From assembly GCA_937997635.1 (NCBI GenBank), contig CALLFA010000010.1, forward strand, positions 1 to 60,678: a stretch of DNA of 60,678 nucleotides, written 5' to 3'. Origin of the DNA: an uncultured Saprospiraceae bacterium. Its GTDB lineage: Bacteria > Bacteroidota > Bacteroidia > Chitinophagales > Saprospiraceae. Both the position numbers and the translations under genes were made by a program. This document shows, one piece after another, positions 24,962 to 36,862 of the stretch (positions within the stretch are counted from its first letter, which is position 1; the number at the start of each line of letters is the position of its first letter). The notes under the pieces are model-generated. The model was given only the letters and a program-made list of their open reading frames with translations. It ran no database searches and was not told where the DNA came from.

Positions 24962-27900
24962 TTATTTTATAAGCATCATGGCTTTAGTTTCTGTTAGTTC
25001 TTCTGAAATTATTTGGTAATAATACGTGCCTGAACCCTTTAATTGATCTGCTGTAATAATGGTTTGATGTTTGCCAGACGAGTAAGCGCCTGTTTCCCTA
25101 AATAATTCTTTACCAGTAGTATCGTAGATTCTTAATGTCACAGAAGACGAAGCTTTTGGTAAATTAAATTCAATGATCGATTGCTTTGTAAACGGGTTAG
25201 GTGAATTCTGAAATAATTGTAGCACATCACTGCTTTCGCTTATTTTCCTCAGTGATATATTCTTTAATTCATCCTGTCCTTCCACAGACAATTCACTATG
25301 CAGTCTGCTTGTGTTTAATTTAAATTCAGCAAGATCATTTGTGGTGACAGGCTGTGCAAATTCCAACACAAGTGAAAATGGCTTACCATATCCGTCACTG
25401 CTATTCCAACTAATGGCAGCATGTGAATCAGCGATTATGTAATTGCCATTATTAAATGCCACATCAGTAGACTGGATTGACATTAATTGATTACCGCTTG
25501 TATACAATCCAAATTGTACTGAGTTGATCATTACTTCTGAGTCAAATGACAACATCAATTGATGTGGATTGTGTTCATTGATGTGTGTTGTCAATGTTTC
25601 GTACTCCGTATGTCTAATTTCAGATTGTACGATTTCTGAGGCATTGGCTGTATTATTTAAATCACCAATTTTAACGCCAATAAAATCATTATTTAAACTA
25701 TCATCATCCAGACTAATGATAAATCTATTTTCTGTAAATGGCCATGGATTATTAGTGCCATCAAGGAATTGGAATTCTGAGTAGACAAATCTCCAGCTTT
25801 CATTGAACTCAAATTGCTCAATTAGGCCAAGGACTAAACGTCTACCTTCTACGATATCTGCTACAGATATTTTACCATCAAAATCTATATCTGCAGCTAT
25901 AATCTTGTATGGAGAATCCAAGACATTGGTTTGGATGATGTGTTGCTGCATTCTTAATAAATCAAAAGTAGATACGCCGTTGGAATGATTGCGATCATTT
26001 TCAAGAGTAATGTCGTAGCTGAAGTTTTCTGCGTTTCTCGTAAAGAGATATCCACCTTCATCGTCTACAACGACAGATTTAGGAAATTCACTCTGATTTG
26101 AATTGACAGTCACTAGTGTATTGCTCACTGGATCACCAGCCTCAGTAAACACCTGACCAGCTATTGAAAAATTTGAAGCACCTTGCTCCACACCTTCAGT
26201 ATTGTCGATTCCACAACCATTAGATATTTGTATGGATGACTGACAGAAATCTCCATTTCCATTTGCATCGAATACCCACATGTCTACGGGAACAAAAGAA
26301 CTAAGGTCATCGCAGCTGATGACAAAACTTCCTTGATCTTCAAAACCAGCTTCTCCAGGTCTGATTGGATCAACACCTGCTCCGACAATGACAAATCTCA
26401 AATCATCTGCATCCGTACAGTTGTCAAAACTCCCTAAGTCGAGATCAGAAGGCCAAACAAGTACTTCACCTGCTCCATCTGGAATACTGGTAGAAACTGC
26501 AGCTATGCAAATAGGTGAAGGTATTGTCTCATCACCAAAGCCTACGGATGTCGTCGCTACGGTTTCATTTCCGCAACCATCTCTGGCTATCCACTCAATA
26601 ATGTGGATATCACCAGGTGAGCCTAGTCCAGTACTGATTTCTATAATTGAACCGCTTCCAATTTGAATGTCTATTGGTAAATCATTCCTGTATACAGTTG
26701 CCTGCCATCTGATCAAGTCAGCACCACTTTCATTATCTCCACAGAAATCTGTCACTCTCGCTGTTATGGTGTCTTCTCCTTTACATGAAGTAGCATCTGT
26801 TTTGGAGTCTGCTCCTCCAGTGGTTTGTACAATCACTTCAGACGGTGCATCAATGACAGGTGCAGAATCATCTATGACTTTGATGATTTGGTCAAAGGTA
26901 TAATACCCATCTTCTTCGACTTCGAGGTACGCAAAATATACTGGGTTATCAGCAATAGCGCCACTATTTTCAGGACATTCTGTACATACACTTTGTGCCC
27001 AATCTTCAACAGCTATAAAACGATCAGAAGATGAGTCATTATCGTCATCAATGCCTGAGCCGTTAGAATCCCATGTACACCAATCAATAACCGTCCATCT
27101 ATTAATCAACTTAAAGCAAGCATCCGAGGAAAACAAGGTGTCTTGCTCAACACTACTTGCGATGAGACTGCAAGAAGTTGCACACCACACGGGTTGACTG
27201 TAATCGTCTTCTGTAATCGAACAAACTTGAACAGCACCCATTTCTACAGATATCCCGTCGGTCACGACAACTTCATCATCATTGCATTCGATGTTCTGAC
27301 CTATTTCTATTTCACCATTGAAATGTCTCGGCCATTTGATGGAACTCGGATTAAATCCATTATCGCTTTGATCAATCAATATGATTTGTTCACAGAACGG
27401 ATCTCCAGATGAGAAATCTCCAGAGCCATCTCTATCTATAAACCATTCTCTGATGATTTGGTCAGTGCCACAAGCACCTGATATTTCGGAATCATTCAAT
27501 AGAATAATTTGGGTTTCGTTCAACTGACAGTGAGTTTCTGAAAGTATCGGTCCGTCTAGTGAAGTCACATCTTCATCACAAGACACGACTACTGTTTCAC
27601 AGATTAAGGAAGATTGTGTTTTATCCTCTACTTCGACTGAAACGGTGCAGTGATTAGTATTTCCTGCTTTATCTGTTACTTGTACTTCTACAGTGACAAT
27701 ATCACCAATATCCTCACAACAGAATTTGACGAAGTCTCCAAATAAAGGCGCTCCAGCTACTAAAATCGAATCTACGCATTCGCCTGTCTTAATATCCAAG
27801 GAACTACATTCATAAACTGGTTCACAATCCTGATCGAAGCAACAGCCAGTAAGTCTTCTTACTTGCACAGTTACCTCTCCACAAGCTCCATCATGACTTC

Positions 27901-30900
27901 CACCGTCAAAGGCATCAGCTTGTATGGTAGCTCCGCCACCGTTATCGTTCAACATGGCTGAAGTGATGGAAACCGTTATAGCGTTATTACAAACAGGCAC
28001 AGGAGGTACTTGATCAGTCACCACGATTAATACTGTATCTCGTGAAACATTTCCGCAATCATCTGATACTGTTAAGAATCCTTCAATTGGTTCATCCGAT
28101 TGCCATAAGTCGACAGCAAATCCATCAACCACTCTACCTTCGGATACGCTCCATGATTCAGTAATTACAGAACCTTCACAATTGTCTGTGTGAACCAAAT
28201 CAGGTAATGGATATACGGCGGCACATGTCCATGGATCGACACTCAAGGTAACATCGTCTACTTTTTCAATAGTTGGAGCTACATCATCAACAACATCAAT
28301 GCTTTGGGTTAATGTAATTTGAGCAGATTCCTGACACCAGTCAATGATTGACCATCCTCTGACGATCTTAGATCCAGTACCACAAGCGTCAAAAACAACA
28401 TCTGAGAAATCGACTATGACGTTACACTGATTATCACTCAACAGAATTGGTTCAAATTGTGGGATTGGATTAGGGCCTTCTCTAACACATCTCATTGAGT
28501 CTCTTCTTTCTTTCTTCACAATATCAACCAACACCCAAAGACCCTCAACGATAACTAATTCCTGAACTGTATCAATAGGTACGTCAAAGTGGACAATGAC
28601 TTCTTCCAAGCATATGGTATCTTGTATCGGTTGGTTAAAGTCAAAATAATGTGGATAGGCTTGTTTGCCATCTTCTGTTAGTTCAAGTATTGCTTCAGGT
28701 GTCACATCATCTCCGCAGTCCAACATCACCGGATTCGGAGCTAAGATGACTATCTCATCTAAATCAATTGGTAACTCTACGTAAGCTTGTGTAATGATTT
28801 CTTCCTTTATTGTTTCACCATGCAGATTGAATTGGCCAGTAATGGTTTGAATGTGTACGATTCCGTCACACATATCTCCTCTGGTTTCAGTGTTAATGAT
28901 TAAATCACCAATGAGCGTTGCATTACACCGATCATCCAATATGTCTTCTATTTCATCTGGTGTGATAAATTCATCAGGGAAATCTGATCCACAAATGGTG
29001 GTACATGGAGGCAAACAAGAACTGACTTCTATATGGATGCTGTAATCACCCTTTCCAGATGCGTTAGCCGTAGATACATAGACATCGTATGTTCCTTCTG
29101 TTTGTACTAAATCTACTAATGGTGTCACATTTATCACACCAGTAGGGAGTGTCACAGTGATCACTGATTCATCTTCTGTATTGATGAAATACAATTCTAA
29201 ATCAACAAATTGAACATCGAGATCTGCCCCGTTTGGAGCAGCATTATATTTGAATGATGAATTGCCAATGACAAAAGCATCTTGACAACTGACATCAGAT
29301 ATAACAACTGTACCAATAAGATCTGCTCCCCTAGCAGGATTATCACTAAAACTTAATAAATCATTTAAATTGGTATCATCATCACTGCCAATACTGCCAG
29401 ATTCGTCAATAGTATTACCAGCCACAAAATTGCATGGGCTTTCAAATTGAGGCAGAACATTAGCTTCAATGAAAATTTCACCCCAGCAACTATTGCCGCA
29501 TAAATCAGTGAGGGTATAACTGACAGGTACACCTAAATCTACCAATTCAGAAAAATCAATACCTTCAAATATGGATTGATCATTTTCTGCAAATCCTATT
29601 TGGCCATTTCCCAGAGATAGAAAATATTTTGTGTCTTCTGGCGCTTCCAATAAAAAATCAGGAGTGATGCCTTCACAATCAGAATTTAAAGACACATTGA
29701 TTCTGTCATTGCACGTCAAGACTGACCCGTCTCCTTGTTCTACGGAAATGGTTTGCACATATGTTGCTGTATTGCCACATCCATCAACAGCCGTAAATGT
29801 TCTGATGATAAATCCGACCACACCCCCAGGGAATCCAGTCCCATCAAATCCAACGAATTCGTCCTCAAACGTGATGGTAACTTCATTAGTAGAACCATCG
29901 ATTGGCATGCAAAAGTCAACAGCTACAGCAATGCCTCCTGTTGCAGATGGGTCGCAACTGGCTGTACAATCTATTGTAATGTCAGGTGGTCCTTCTAAAG
30001 TAGGTGTTATATCATTGACGATGGTGATGATTTGGGTTTGTTGAATGGTATTACCACAATCATCAGTAATCGTAAATGTTCTTTCTATAGTTGCATCTCC
30101 TGGGCATGAGCCACTGATGAGGACTTCCGAAGAGCTAAATGTAGCAGGTAGTGCGCACATGCTTTCCACAATAGTTGGCGTGCCTAAAGTGCCTTCAGAA
30201 ACATCATCGCCACAGCTTAGTATGATATTAGGAGGGAATATTGCCATAGGTTCATCTGGAAGCAAATTAAAGAACTGTGTGCAGGTACTAGAATTTCCAC
30301 AAATGTCTGAGGCTTCATAGGTAACAGAAACTTGGAAAATATATGGGCAAACTCCTTCAATGGTATCTTGAGATATGACAGACAATTGTACAATTCCACA
30401 ATTATCACTTGCCTGTCCTCCTGCTGCAATTAGTTCAGCAGCACTCGCAAATGTAGGAATAGGCTCTCCACACTGCAATTCTGAAATCGGTGGACACACC
30501 AGTACAGGAGGCTCTTCATCAGTTTCTACTGTGAACACGAGTTGATCAGAGTTACACGCCGGGAATGGCACATCTGGATCAACCACAGTCAAGGTAATGG
30601 TACTTGCGACGTCGCAATTCTCAAATACGTGTGTACCAGTTACATCACCTGAAGTGTTACCATCGCCGAAGTCCCAGGTATAAATCAAGTTTGACGGAGG
30701 GAAATTATCGACAGAAGCACTGGCATCGAATGTCAAGGTTAGAGTACAAGGATCAAAATCAACTGTTCCAATTGCTTCAGGACCTTCGAATACTGTTACG
30801 GTGCCAATCACTTGAGTGTCTGAGCAACCAAATTGGTCCATTATTTCTAGACTAACATCGTAAGTGCCTGGAGCAACATACGTGTGCATCGCAGTAGCGG

Positions 30901-33430
30901 TTGTATAATCGCAACCTACAGTGCCGATACCGACATTCCAACAATAAGTCAATCCATCACCAATGCTGGCACTTGCGTCAAGCGTGATTGATTCACCTAA
31001 GCAAATCTGATCATTAATTGGCAAGGCATTAATGGCTGCAGGATTGTCAACAAGTACATTGATCGTTTGTACACATTCAGTAGTGCCACAATTATCAGTG
31101 ATCGTATACGTACGTGTGATTATTTCTTCAAAAGGGCATTGACCAGGTGCTGATACATCATCAAAAGAAGCGTTCGGGATAGGTGTACAAGCATTGGTGG
31201 CAATCAATGGGGAGCCTAAAACATCAGGGCTGATTGATTCACCGTCAGTAATCTCTACTACAGGGTCAGGGCAAATTACTTCGACAGACTCGCATATTTC
31301 TAATTCTATGGACGTGCTTGCAGGATCACACTCTCCCGTCGGGTCAACTATCGTCAAAGCTACTGTGAACGTACCAGCCATGGCATACGTAAAAGAGGTC
31401 ATTGGCACAGTGGTCACTGCATCAATCACCCCATCATTTTCAAAATCCCATTGGTATTCTACATTTTGCCCTGTGGAGCCAGTGGCATCAAAGCTGATCG
31501 AAGTTCCTAGACAAGTTGGATCGACAGGTGCCAAAACCGCTGTGATGTCTTCAGGACACATGACACAGGTTATTGGGGTGCCTACCAATGAGACCTCTTC
31601 ACTAATGCAATCAGTGAACGTACATCCTTCATCAAATACAATGGTGTAAGAGCCACCATTACCAGCTGTATCAGATCTATCAAAATAATCGATTGAGATG
31701 CTTGTGATGCAATCATCAAAAGTAACGGAAAACATACCTAGGGTAGGTGCTCCTCCACCTGGATAATTGACAGTTGGATCATTTGAGTAAAATGAATTTC
31801 CAGAATTATTGACTCCAGCGCCAATGGTGTTAATGGTATACGTTACCGGACCATTTGGTCCACTTGCTGTTAGCAACATCTCATCATCTCTGTCTAAATC
31901 CCATAACTCTATGGTAAAATCGCAGACTGGCACACTGAAATTGTAAATGTTGTTCATAGAGTTAGCCAATTCTCCGCACACATTCTCGATGCACTCATGT
32001 GATACACCAGAACTAATGCCTATAGGGCCAGGAGGGCCACCGCTAGGTGTGGTTTGTGAATTGGTAATTTCATTTTCATCTAATGTACTGGTTCCATTAA
32101 ACGTTTGGTTTATGGTTACAACAGCTTCGCCAATCATGACATTACCATTGTTTACTTCATCTACTGCATCATTCGATGTATCTAATCCTGAAATGTCTAA
32201 AACAGCACAAGCTTCTCCGACGCATCTAGCAATAAATGGTGTTGGATAAGTGGGCAACATACTCGTAAATGTCATACCGCCATCCGTAGAAAATTCTAAA
32301 ACAAAACCATCACCACAGTCAGTTGTGATGTTGTAAAATCCATCCATAATTGGATCACAAGTATTTTCAGTAACTGTGATTACGGGAGGTACAGCATCAC
32401 ATATGATATCGCATCCACAAGTAGAATCTGTCGGTTCACAGACTTCTAAAGTTATAGTAGCAGAATCCATTCCCGTACACATAGATTCAGGATCAGTCAC
32501 AATAACAGTGACGTCAAACATGCCAGTCATGGGGAAATTAAATGTAGGGTCTGGGGTATTTGTCGTAAGATCAATTACTCCATCACCATCAAAGTCCCAT
32601 TCGTAAGTTAAGTTAGGACCACCAGTTGTTGCCGAAGCATCAAAGGTCACATCTGTATTTGGGCAAACACGTTCAACAATTGCCAATGAGGCAACGACTT
32701 CTGCAGGAACTTCAGTCTGTATGGTCTCAACAGTTACATCACATTGCTGCGCATTGAAACTTCCGCCAGCAAACGTTAGAAATGTTGTTAACTGTAATTC
32801 TCCACAATTGATCATTGGATCACACGGATCAAATAAGTCGTTAAGTGGAATTTGAGTTTCTACAAATGCTTCATTAGAACCACCACAACCATCAGTCAAA
32901 CCTGCCAAACCCTGAATGCTGTTTACACCATTGGGGACAAACATGGTTCCGTCCCAAGTTTCCACAACAGGATCAAGGACATTGTCTTGTTGGACACAAA
33001 CCAGAAAACGAAGATCTGCACCTCCACCATTAATTTGAACAGGATCATTTGGATCTAACAAGTCATCTTGAAAACCCGTCGTAGCATCACAATCTGTATT
33101 AAAATAAAATGAATAACATGCTTGACCTTGGTTTGCTTGAATAAATGAAAGATACACGTTACCATCATCTTCAAAACTTACAAATAAAGTCAGAATATCA
33201 CAAGTACCTCCTGCACCAATATCCGTCCCAGGATCAAAAATAAATTCAGCGTTACCGTATTCATCAGTACCACCTGTGCCACAAGTATTTGGTGTTGGAT
33301 CAGCAGGTGCGGTCCCATCTCCTGGGAAAGGACAATAATTACCATCAAAACAGATGTCTTGACTTTGTAAAATTGAAATAAACATGATGGCTAGACATGT
33401 AATTATAGTTCTTAAGGTTGGATTTTCCAT
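24962..33430 (-). CDS. Giant secreted PKD/HYR-like protein with dockerin-like module and T9SS tail
   Basis: This is a 2,822-residue protein. An N-terminal signal (TIITCLAIMFISILQS) precedes a Cys-containing globular region. At least four PKD-type domains are visible at about 250-335, 660-745, 875-950 and 950-1030 (for example LTYEWDFDGDGVID, IYTWDFGDGN). A long series of Cys-containing HYR-like domains with GCGN/DNCG motifs follows to about residue 2380. Next come a carboxypeptidase-regulatory-like beta domain (ISIAGQVF...), a dockerin-like pair of calcium loops at about 2470-2540 (DRNHSNGVSTFD, DIDFDGKISVAD), and a type IX sorting domain (FQNSPNPF...TYYYQI). It is probably a surface adhesin or matrix protein. 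Frame intact; single-gene unit with its own terminator. Confidence 0.92.
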   Translation of the reverse strand: MENPTLRTIITCLAIMFISILQSQDICFDGNYCPFPGDGTAPADPTPNTCGTGGTDEYGNAEFIFDPGTDIGAGGTCDILTLFVSFEDDGNVYLSFIQANQGQACYSFYFNTDCDATTGFQDDLLDPNDPVQINGGGADLRFLVCVQQDNVLDPVVETWDGTMFVPNGVNSIQGLAGLTDGCGGSNEAFVETQIPLNDLFDPCDPMINCGELQLTTFLTFAGGSFNAQQCDVTVETIQTEVPAEVVASLAIVERVCPNTDVTFDASATTGGPNLTYEWDFDGDGVIDLTTNTPDPTFNFPMTGMFDVTVIVTDPESMCTGMDSATITLEVCEPTDSTCGCDIICDAVPPVITVTENTCDPIMDGFYNITTDCGDGFVLEFSTDGGMTFTSMLPTYPTPFIARCVGEACAVLDISGLDTSNDAVDEVNNGNVMIGEAVVTINQTFNGTSTLDENEITNSQTTPSGGPPGPIGISSGVSHECIENVCGELANSMNNIYNFSVPVCDFTIELWDLDRDDEMLLTASGPNGPVTYTINTIGAGVNNSGNSFYSNDPTVNYPGGGAPTLGMFSVTFDDCITSISIDYFDRSDTAGNGGSYTIVFDEGCTFTDCISEEVSLVGTPITCVMCPEDITAVLAPVDPTCLGTSISFDATGSTGQNVEYQWDFENDGVIDAVTTVPMTSFTYAMAGTFTVALTIVDPTGECDPASTSIELEICESVEVICPDPVVEITDGESISPDVLGSPLIATNACTPIPNASFDDVSAPGQCPFEEIITRTYTITDNCGTTECVQTINVLVDNPAAINALPINDQICLGESITLDASASIGDGLTYCWNVGIGTVGCDYTTATAMHTYVAPGTYDVSLEIMDQFGCSDTQVIGTVTVFEGPEAIGTVDFDPCTLTLTFDASASVDNFPPSNLIYTWDFGDGNTSGDVTGTHVFENCDVASTITLTVVDPDVPFPACNSDQLVFTVETDEEPPVLVCPPISELQCGEPIPTFASAAELIAAGGQASDNCGIVQLSVISQDTIEGVCPYIFQVSVTYEASDICGNSSTCTQFFNLLPDEPMAIFPPNIILSCGDDVSEGTLGTPTIVESMCALPATFSSSEVLISGSCPGDATIERTFTITDDCGNTIQQTQIITIVNDITPTLEGPPDITIDCTASCDPSATGGIAVAVDFCMPIDGSTNEVTITFEDEFVGFDGTGFPGGVVGFIIRTFTAVDGCGNTATYVQTISVEQGDGSVLTCNDRINVSLNSDCEGITPDFLLEAPEDTKYFLSLGNGQIGFAENDQSIFEGIDFSELVDLGVPVSYTLTDLCGNSCWGEIFIEANVLPQFESPCNFVAGNTIDESGSIGSDDDTNLNDLLSFSDNPARGADLIGTVVISDVSCQDAFVIGNSSFKYNAAPNGADLDVQFVDLELYFINTEDESVITVTLPTGVINVTPLVDLVQTEGTYDVYVSTANASGKGDYSIHIEVSSCLPPCTTICGSDFPDEFITPDEIEDILDDRCNATLIGDLIINTETRGDMCDGIVHIQTITGQFNLHGETIKEEIITQAYVELPIDLDEIVILAPNPVMLDCGDDVTPEAILELTEDGKQAYPHYFDFNQPIQDTICLEEVIVHFDVPIDTVQELVIVEGLWVLVDIVKKERRDSMRCVREGPNPIPQFEPILLSDNQCNVIVDFSDVVFDACGTGSKIVRGWSIIDWCQESAQITLTQSIDVVDDVAPTIEKVDDVTLSVDPWTCAAVYPLPDLVHTDNCEGSVITESWSVSEGRVVDGFAVDLWQSDEPIEGFLTVSDDCGNVSRDTVLIVVTDQVPPVPVCNNAITVSITSAMLNDNGGGATIQADAFDGGSHDGACGEVTVQVRRLTGCCFDQDCEPVYECSSLDIKTGECVDSILVAGAPLFGDFVKFCCEDIGDIVTVEVQVTDKAGNTNHCTVSVEVEDKTQSSLICETVVVSCDEDVTSLDGPILSETHCQLNETQIILLNDSEISGACGTDQIIREWFIDRDGSGDFSSGDPFCEQIILIDQSDNGFNPSSIKWPRHFNGEIEIGQNIECNDDEVVVTDGISVEMGAVQVCSITEDDYSQPVWCATSCSLIASSVEQDTLFSSDACFKLINRWTVIDWCTWDSNGSGIDDDNDSSSDRFIAVEDWAQSVCTECPENSGAIADNPVYFAYLEVEEDGYYTFDQIIKVIDDSAPVIDAPSEVIVQTTGGADSKTDATSCKGEDTITARVTDFCGDNESGADLIRWQATVYRNDLPIDIQIGSGSIIEISTGLGSPGDIHIIEWIARDGCGNETVATTSVGFGDETIPSPICIAAVSTSIPDGAGEVLVWPSDLDLGSFDNCTDADDLRFVIVGAGVDPIRPGEAGFEDQGSFVISCDDLSSFVPVDMWVFDANGNGDFCQSSIQISNGCGIDNTEGVEQGASNFSIAGQVFTEAGDPVSNTLVTVNSNQSEFPKSVVVDDEGGYLFTRNAENFSYDITLENDRNHSNGVSTFDLLRMQQHIIQTNVLDSPYKIIAADIDFDGKISVADIVEGRRLVLGLIEQFEFNESWRFVYSEFQFLDGTNNPWPFTENRFIISLDDDSLNNDFIGVKIGDLNNTANASEIVQSEIRHTEYETLTTHINEHNPHQLMLSFDSEVMINSVQFGLYTSGNQLMSIQSTDVAFNNGNYIIADSHAAISWNSSDGYGKPFSLVLEFAQPVTTNDLAEFKLNTSRLHSELSVEGQDELKNISLRKISESSDVLQLFQNSPNPFTKQSIIEFNLPKASSSVTLRIYDTTGKELFRETGAYSSGKHQTIITADQLKGSGTYYYQIISEELTETKAMMLIK

Positions 33431-33663
33431 GCTTTACAATATAGCAGTTAATAGGATATGTTATGAAAACATACAATCTACAAAGATCAAGCCTAATGAC
33501 ACACTAATGATTAAACCATTTAGGCGTAAAAAATATATAGGTAAATTAACTTATCTGTATATAGTTTATTCTCTGTTATTTACAAAGAAGATGAACCTTA
33601 ATATGTTAAGGGAGCATGCATTGGTTTTGATTAGATAATTTCAGATTGCCATCAAGTAATATA

Positions 33664-35301
33664 TCAAGACAGATATTTCCCAACAATCGGCATCCGACGA
33701 CCCATCCCAAAAGCTTTGGATGACACCCTTAAAACAGGTGCTGTTTGGTGTCTTTTGAATTCATTGATGTTTACCAATCTCAAAATGCGTTTGACCAGTA
33801 CATCATCATAACCCATGGCGATGATTTCTTTTGGTCCTTGTTGTTCTTCTATATAATGGAATAATATTTTATCTAGAATATCATACTCTGGCAAACTGTC
33901 ACTGTCTTTTTGATTTGGTCTCAACTCCGCTGATGGTGGTTTGGTAATGGAATTCACTGGAATGAGTTCACCATCTTTATTGATGAATCGAGCAAGCTCA
34001 AATACATCTGTTTTATAGACGTCACCAATGACAGAAAGACCGCCAGCCATATCACCGTACAAGGTCCCATAGCCAACTGCAGCTTCACTCTTATTGGATG
34101 TGTTCAAAAGGATGTTGCCAAATTTATTGGATATCGCCATCAATAAAGTGCCCCTTGTTCTTGCCTGTATGTTTTCTTCTGTGACGTTAAACGGCAGATC
34201 TCCAAAAACAGGAGACAATTTATCCATAAAGGCATCGTAGACATCTTTAATGGCTATGATGTCGTAGTGAACGCCAAAGTTCTCGCAAAGAGCAACGGCA
34301 TCATTCACTGAGTGATCAGATGAAAATTGTGACGGCATCAATAAGACCCGTACATTTTCAGGACCTAAGGCTCTCGCAGCTAATGCTGTTGTTACTGCAG
34401 AATCAATACCACCAGACAGACCAACAACTGCTTTCGTGAATCCGAGTTTGCCGAAATAATCTTTAATGCCTAAAACAATCGCATCATGAATTTCAAGAAT
34501 TTTATCTTTTGGCTGTTCGACCGATTGCGTTGCGTTTTGTACCTTCTCCAAATCAAAGACCTTCATGCTTTCTTCGAAGTAAGGCAACTCCTCAAAAATG
34601 TCACCATTGGGACTCATGACAAGTGAGCCACCGTCAAATATTAATTCTGTTTGCGCACCAACATGATTGACATAAAACATAGGAATATTGTAGCGAGCGA
34701 TATTTGCCTTACACACATGAATGCGAGATTCCGCATGATCATAATTGAATGGAGATGCAGACACATTTAAAATACAAGCAGGGCTATCTTTTTGCATTTC
34801 GTCTAATGGGCATATGGTATACAGTGGATTGTCATTACCAACATTCCAAATATCTTCACACACAGTCAAAGAAAATCGCACACCTTTAAATTCGTAGGTG
34901 CCCCATTCTGTCGCTGGCTCGAAGTAGCGGTATTCATCAAAGACATCGTAAGTGGGCAACAAGGTTTTGTGTTGTACAAATTTGATTTCATTCTCATAAA
35001 GAAAATAAACAGAATTGTATAAGTCTTTACCTTCGACAACTGGATTGCGTGAAGGAGACCCTACGACTACAGCGATTTGATTGGACGCTTCTTTTAATCT
35101 GTCAATCGCTGCTTCACATTGAGTAATGAAGTCATCAAATTCTAAAAAGTCTCTCGGAGGATAGCCACATGTCGCCAATTCAGAAAAGCAAATGAGATCG
35201 GCTTCTTGAGCTTCTGCCCAGCGAATAGCCTCCAACATTTTACTAACGTTCCCTTCAAAATTTCCGATGTGATAGTTCAGTTGTGCAATGGCAATCTTCA
35301 T
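33664..35301 (-). CDS. nadE: Glutamine-dependent NAD+ synthetase
   Basis: This is a 545-residue protein with two domains. The N-terminal nitrilase-type amidase (about 1-260) shows its triad: Glu in CFSELATCGYPPRD, Lys in HKTLLPTYDVFDEYRYF, and Cys in LTVCEDIWN. The C-terminal synthetase has the ATP pyrophosphatase loop GLSGGIDSAV near 293-302 and the substrate loop NKSEAAVGYGTLYGD. It converts nicotinate adenine dinucleotide to NAD+ using glutamine ammonia. It is divergent from the photolyase gene. The length matches the two-domain form. Confidence 0.97.
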   Translation of the reverse strand: MKIAIAQLNYHIGNFEGNVSKMLEAIRWAEAQEADLICFSELATCGYPPRDFLEFDDFITQCEAAIDRLKEASNQIAVVVGSPSRNPVVEGKDLYNSVYFLYENEIKFVQHKTLLPTYDVFDEYRYFEPATEWGTYEFKGVRFSLTVCEDIWNVGNDNPLYTICPLDEMQKDSPACILNVSASPFNYDHAESRIHVCKANIARYNIPMFYVNHVGAQTELIFDGGSLVMSPNGDIFEELPYFEESMKVFDLEKVQNATQSVEQPKDKILEIHDAIVLGIKDYFGKLGFTKAVVGLSGGIDSAVTTALAARALGPENVRVLLMPSQFSSDHSVNDAVALCENFGVHYDIIAIKDVYDAFMDKLSPVFGDLPFNVTEENIQARTRGTLLMAISNKFGNILLNTSNKSEAAVGYGTLYGDMAGGLSVIGDVYKTDVFELARFINKDGELIPVNSITKPPSAELRPNQKDSDSLPEYDILDKILFHYIEEQQGPKEIIAMGYDDVLVKRILRLVNINEFKRHQTAPVLRVSSKAFGMGRRMPIVGKYLS

Positions 35302-35392
35302 TCTGCTTTATTTCTGTATTAATGTACAAAAGTAATGAATTTGAAGTTGAAGAAAGTGAAAACAAAACATAGCTGAAAAGCATTATTATACC

Positions 35393-36862
35393 ATGTCTGT
35401 GAAAGCTAAGCAGCGAGTGAATCTGGTGTGGTTAAAACGTGATCTGCGGTTGACTGATCATGCTCCTTTTGCTGAAGCCGAACGGAATAGCCTTCCGTAT
35501 ATTTCCATATATGTGTTTGAGCCGTCATTAATTACACACCCTGATACTTCTGCCAGACATCTGAGTTTTATCTATCACTCGTTGCTTGAAATGAATGAAC
35601 AGTTACGACCACTCAATCGGACAGTTTGTATCTTTCATGGTGAAATGGTTACAATATTGGACCATTTGAAGACACAATTTGACATCAAACATATGTTTAG
35701 CCATCAAGAGAGTGGCATCAGCATCACTTGGGAAAGAGATAAACGCGTAAGCAGATTCTGCAATGCCCATAACATCAAGTGGATAGAATTCCAGAGAGAT
35801 GGGATTCATAGGGGTATAAAAAACAGGAGAGGTTGGGACAAGCAATGGTTTGTCACAATGTCCCAAAAGTGCATAGATTCTATGCCCTCTAAAGCTAAGG
35901 AAGAGATAGAAGTCATCAATCCGTTTCCTTTAACTACAGAATTACATAATCAGGTTAAAAAATATCCTGAGCAAATGCAACTGCCTGGTAGCAAAGCTGC
36001 TCAGAAATATTTACACTCATTTTGTGAAGGTCGAGGAGTTGGATATCATTGGAAAATATCTAAGCCTAGTGAAAGTCGAAAATCTTGCAGTCGCTTGTCA
36101 CCATATCTGGCTTGGGGCAATTTGAGTATCCGCCAAGCCTATCAATACATTAAGACACATGCCAATTTCAAAAAACACAAACGTGCTTTTGGTGGATGTT
36201 TGAACAGATTAAAATGGCATTGTCATTTCATCCAAAAATTTGAAATGGAATGTGCCTATGAAACCAGACACATCAATAGAGGATACGAAACGTTATCTTT
36301 TGAAAATAGAGACAGTTGGTTGGAGGCGTGGAAGACGGGCACAACTGGTTATCCACTCGTAGATGCTTGCATGCGATGCGTCACAGCTACAGGATGGATA
36401 AACTTTAGAATGAGAGCTATGTTGGTATCGTTTTTAACCCATCATCTGGATCAGGATTGGAGACGAGGTGTTTATCATTTGGCTCAGCAATTTTTGGATT
36501 ACGAACCTGGTATCCATTACCCACAATTTCAAATGCAAGCTGGTACTACTGGCGTGAATACGGTTAGAATCTACAATCCAGTCAAACAATCGATGGACCA
36601 TGATCCCAAAGGCATCTTCATCAGAAAATGGGTGCCCGAATTACAAGATATGCCTGTGGCGTATATTCATGAACCTTGGAAACTGACTCATTCTTTATTT
36701 GGAAGTGCCGATCATACTTATCCATCACCAATCATCAATTTGCAAGAACGAGGTAGATTTGCAAGAAAAAAAATATGGGGACACAGATCTGACTTAAAAG
36801 TAAAAGAAGAACAACAACGCATATTATTGACCCACACAAGACGATCAAATGTTACTGACTAA
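35393..36862 (+). CDS. Cryptochrome / deoxyribodipyrimidine photolyase
   Basis: This is a 489-residue protein. The N-terminal Rossmann-like antenna domain opens with [16 protein letters not shown]. The FAD-binding domain shows [34 protein letters not shown] and [20 protein letters not shown], the conserved flavin-pocket blocks of class I photolyases and related cryptochromes. It probably repairs cyclobutane dimers by light, though a sensory or (6-4) role is possible. The stop overlaps the flavin reductase start by 14 bp, so translation is likely coupled. Confidence 0.92.
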   Translation: MSVKAKQRVNLVWLKRDLRLTDHAPFAEAERNSLPYISIYVFEPSLITHPDTSARHLSFIYHSLLEMNEQLRPLNRTVCIFHGEMVTILDHLKTQFDIKHMFSHQESGISITWERDKRVSRFCNAHNIKWIEFQRDGIHRGIKNRRGWDKQWFVTMSQKCIDSMPSKAKEEIEVINPFPLTTELHNQVKKYPEQMQLPGSKAAQKYLHSFCEGRGVGYHWKISKPSESRKSCSRLSPYLAWGNLSIRQAYQYIKTHANFKKHKRAFGGCLNRLKWHCHFIQKFEMECAYETRHINRGYETLSFENRDSWLEAWKTGTTGYPLVDACMRCVTATGWINFRMRAMLVSFLTHHLDQDWRRGVYHLAQQFLDYEPGIHYPQFQMQAGTTGVNTVRIYNPVKQSMDHDPKGIFIRKWVPELQDMPVAYIHEPWKLTHSLFGSADHTYPSPIINLQERGRFARKKIWGHRSDLKVKEEQQRILLTHTRRSNVTD

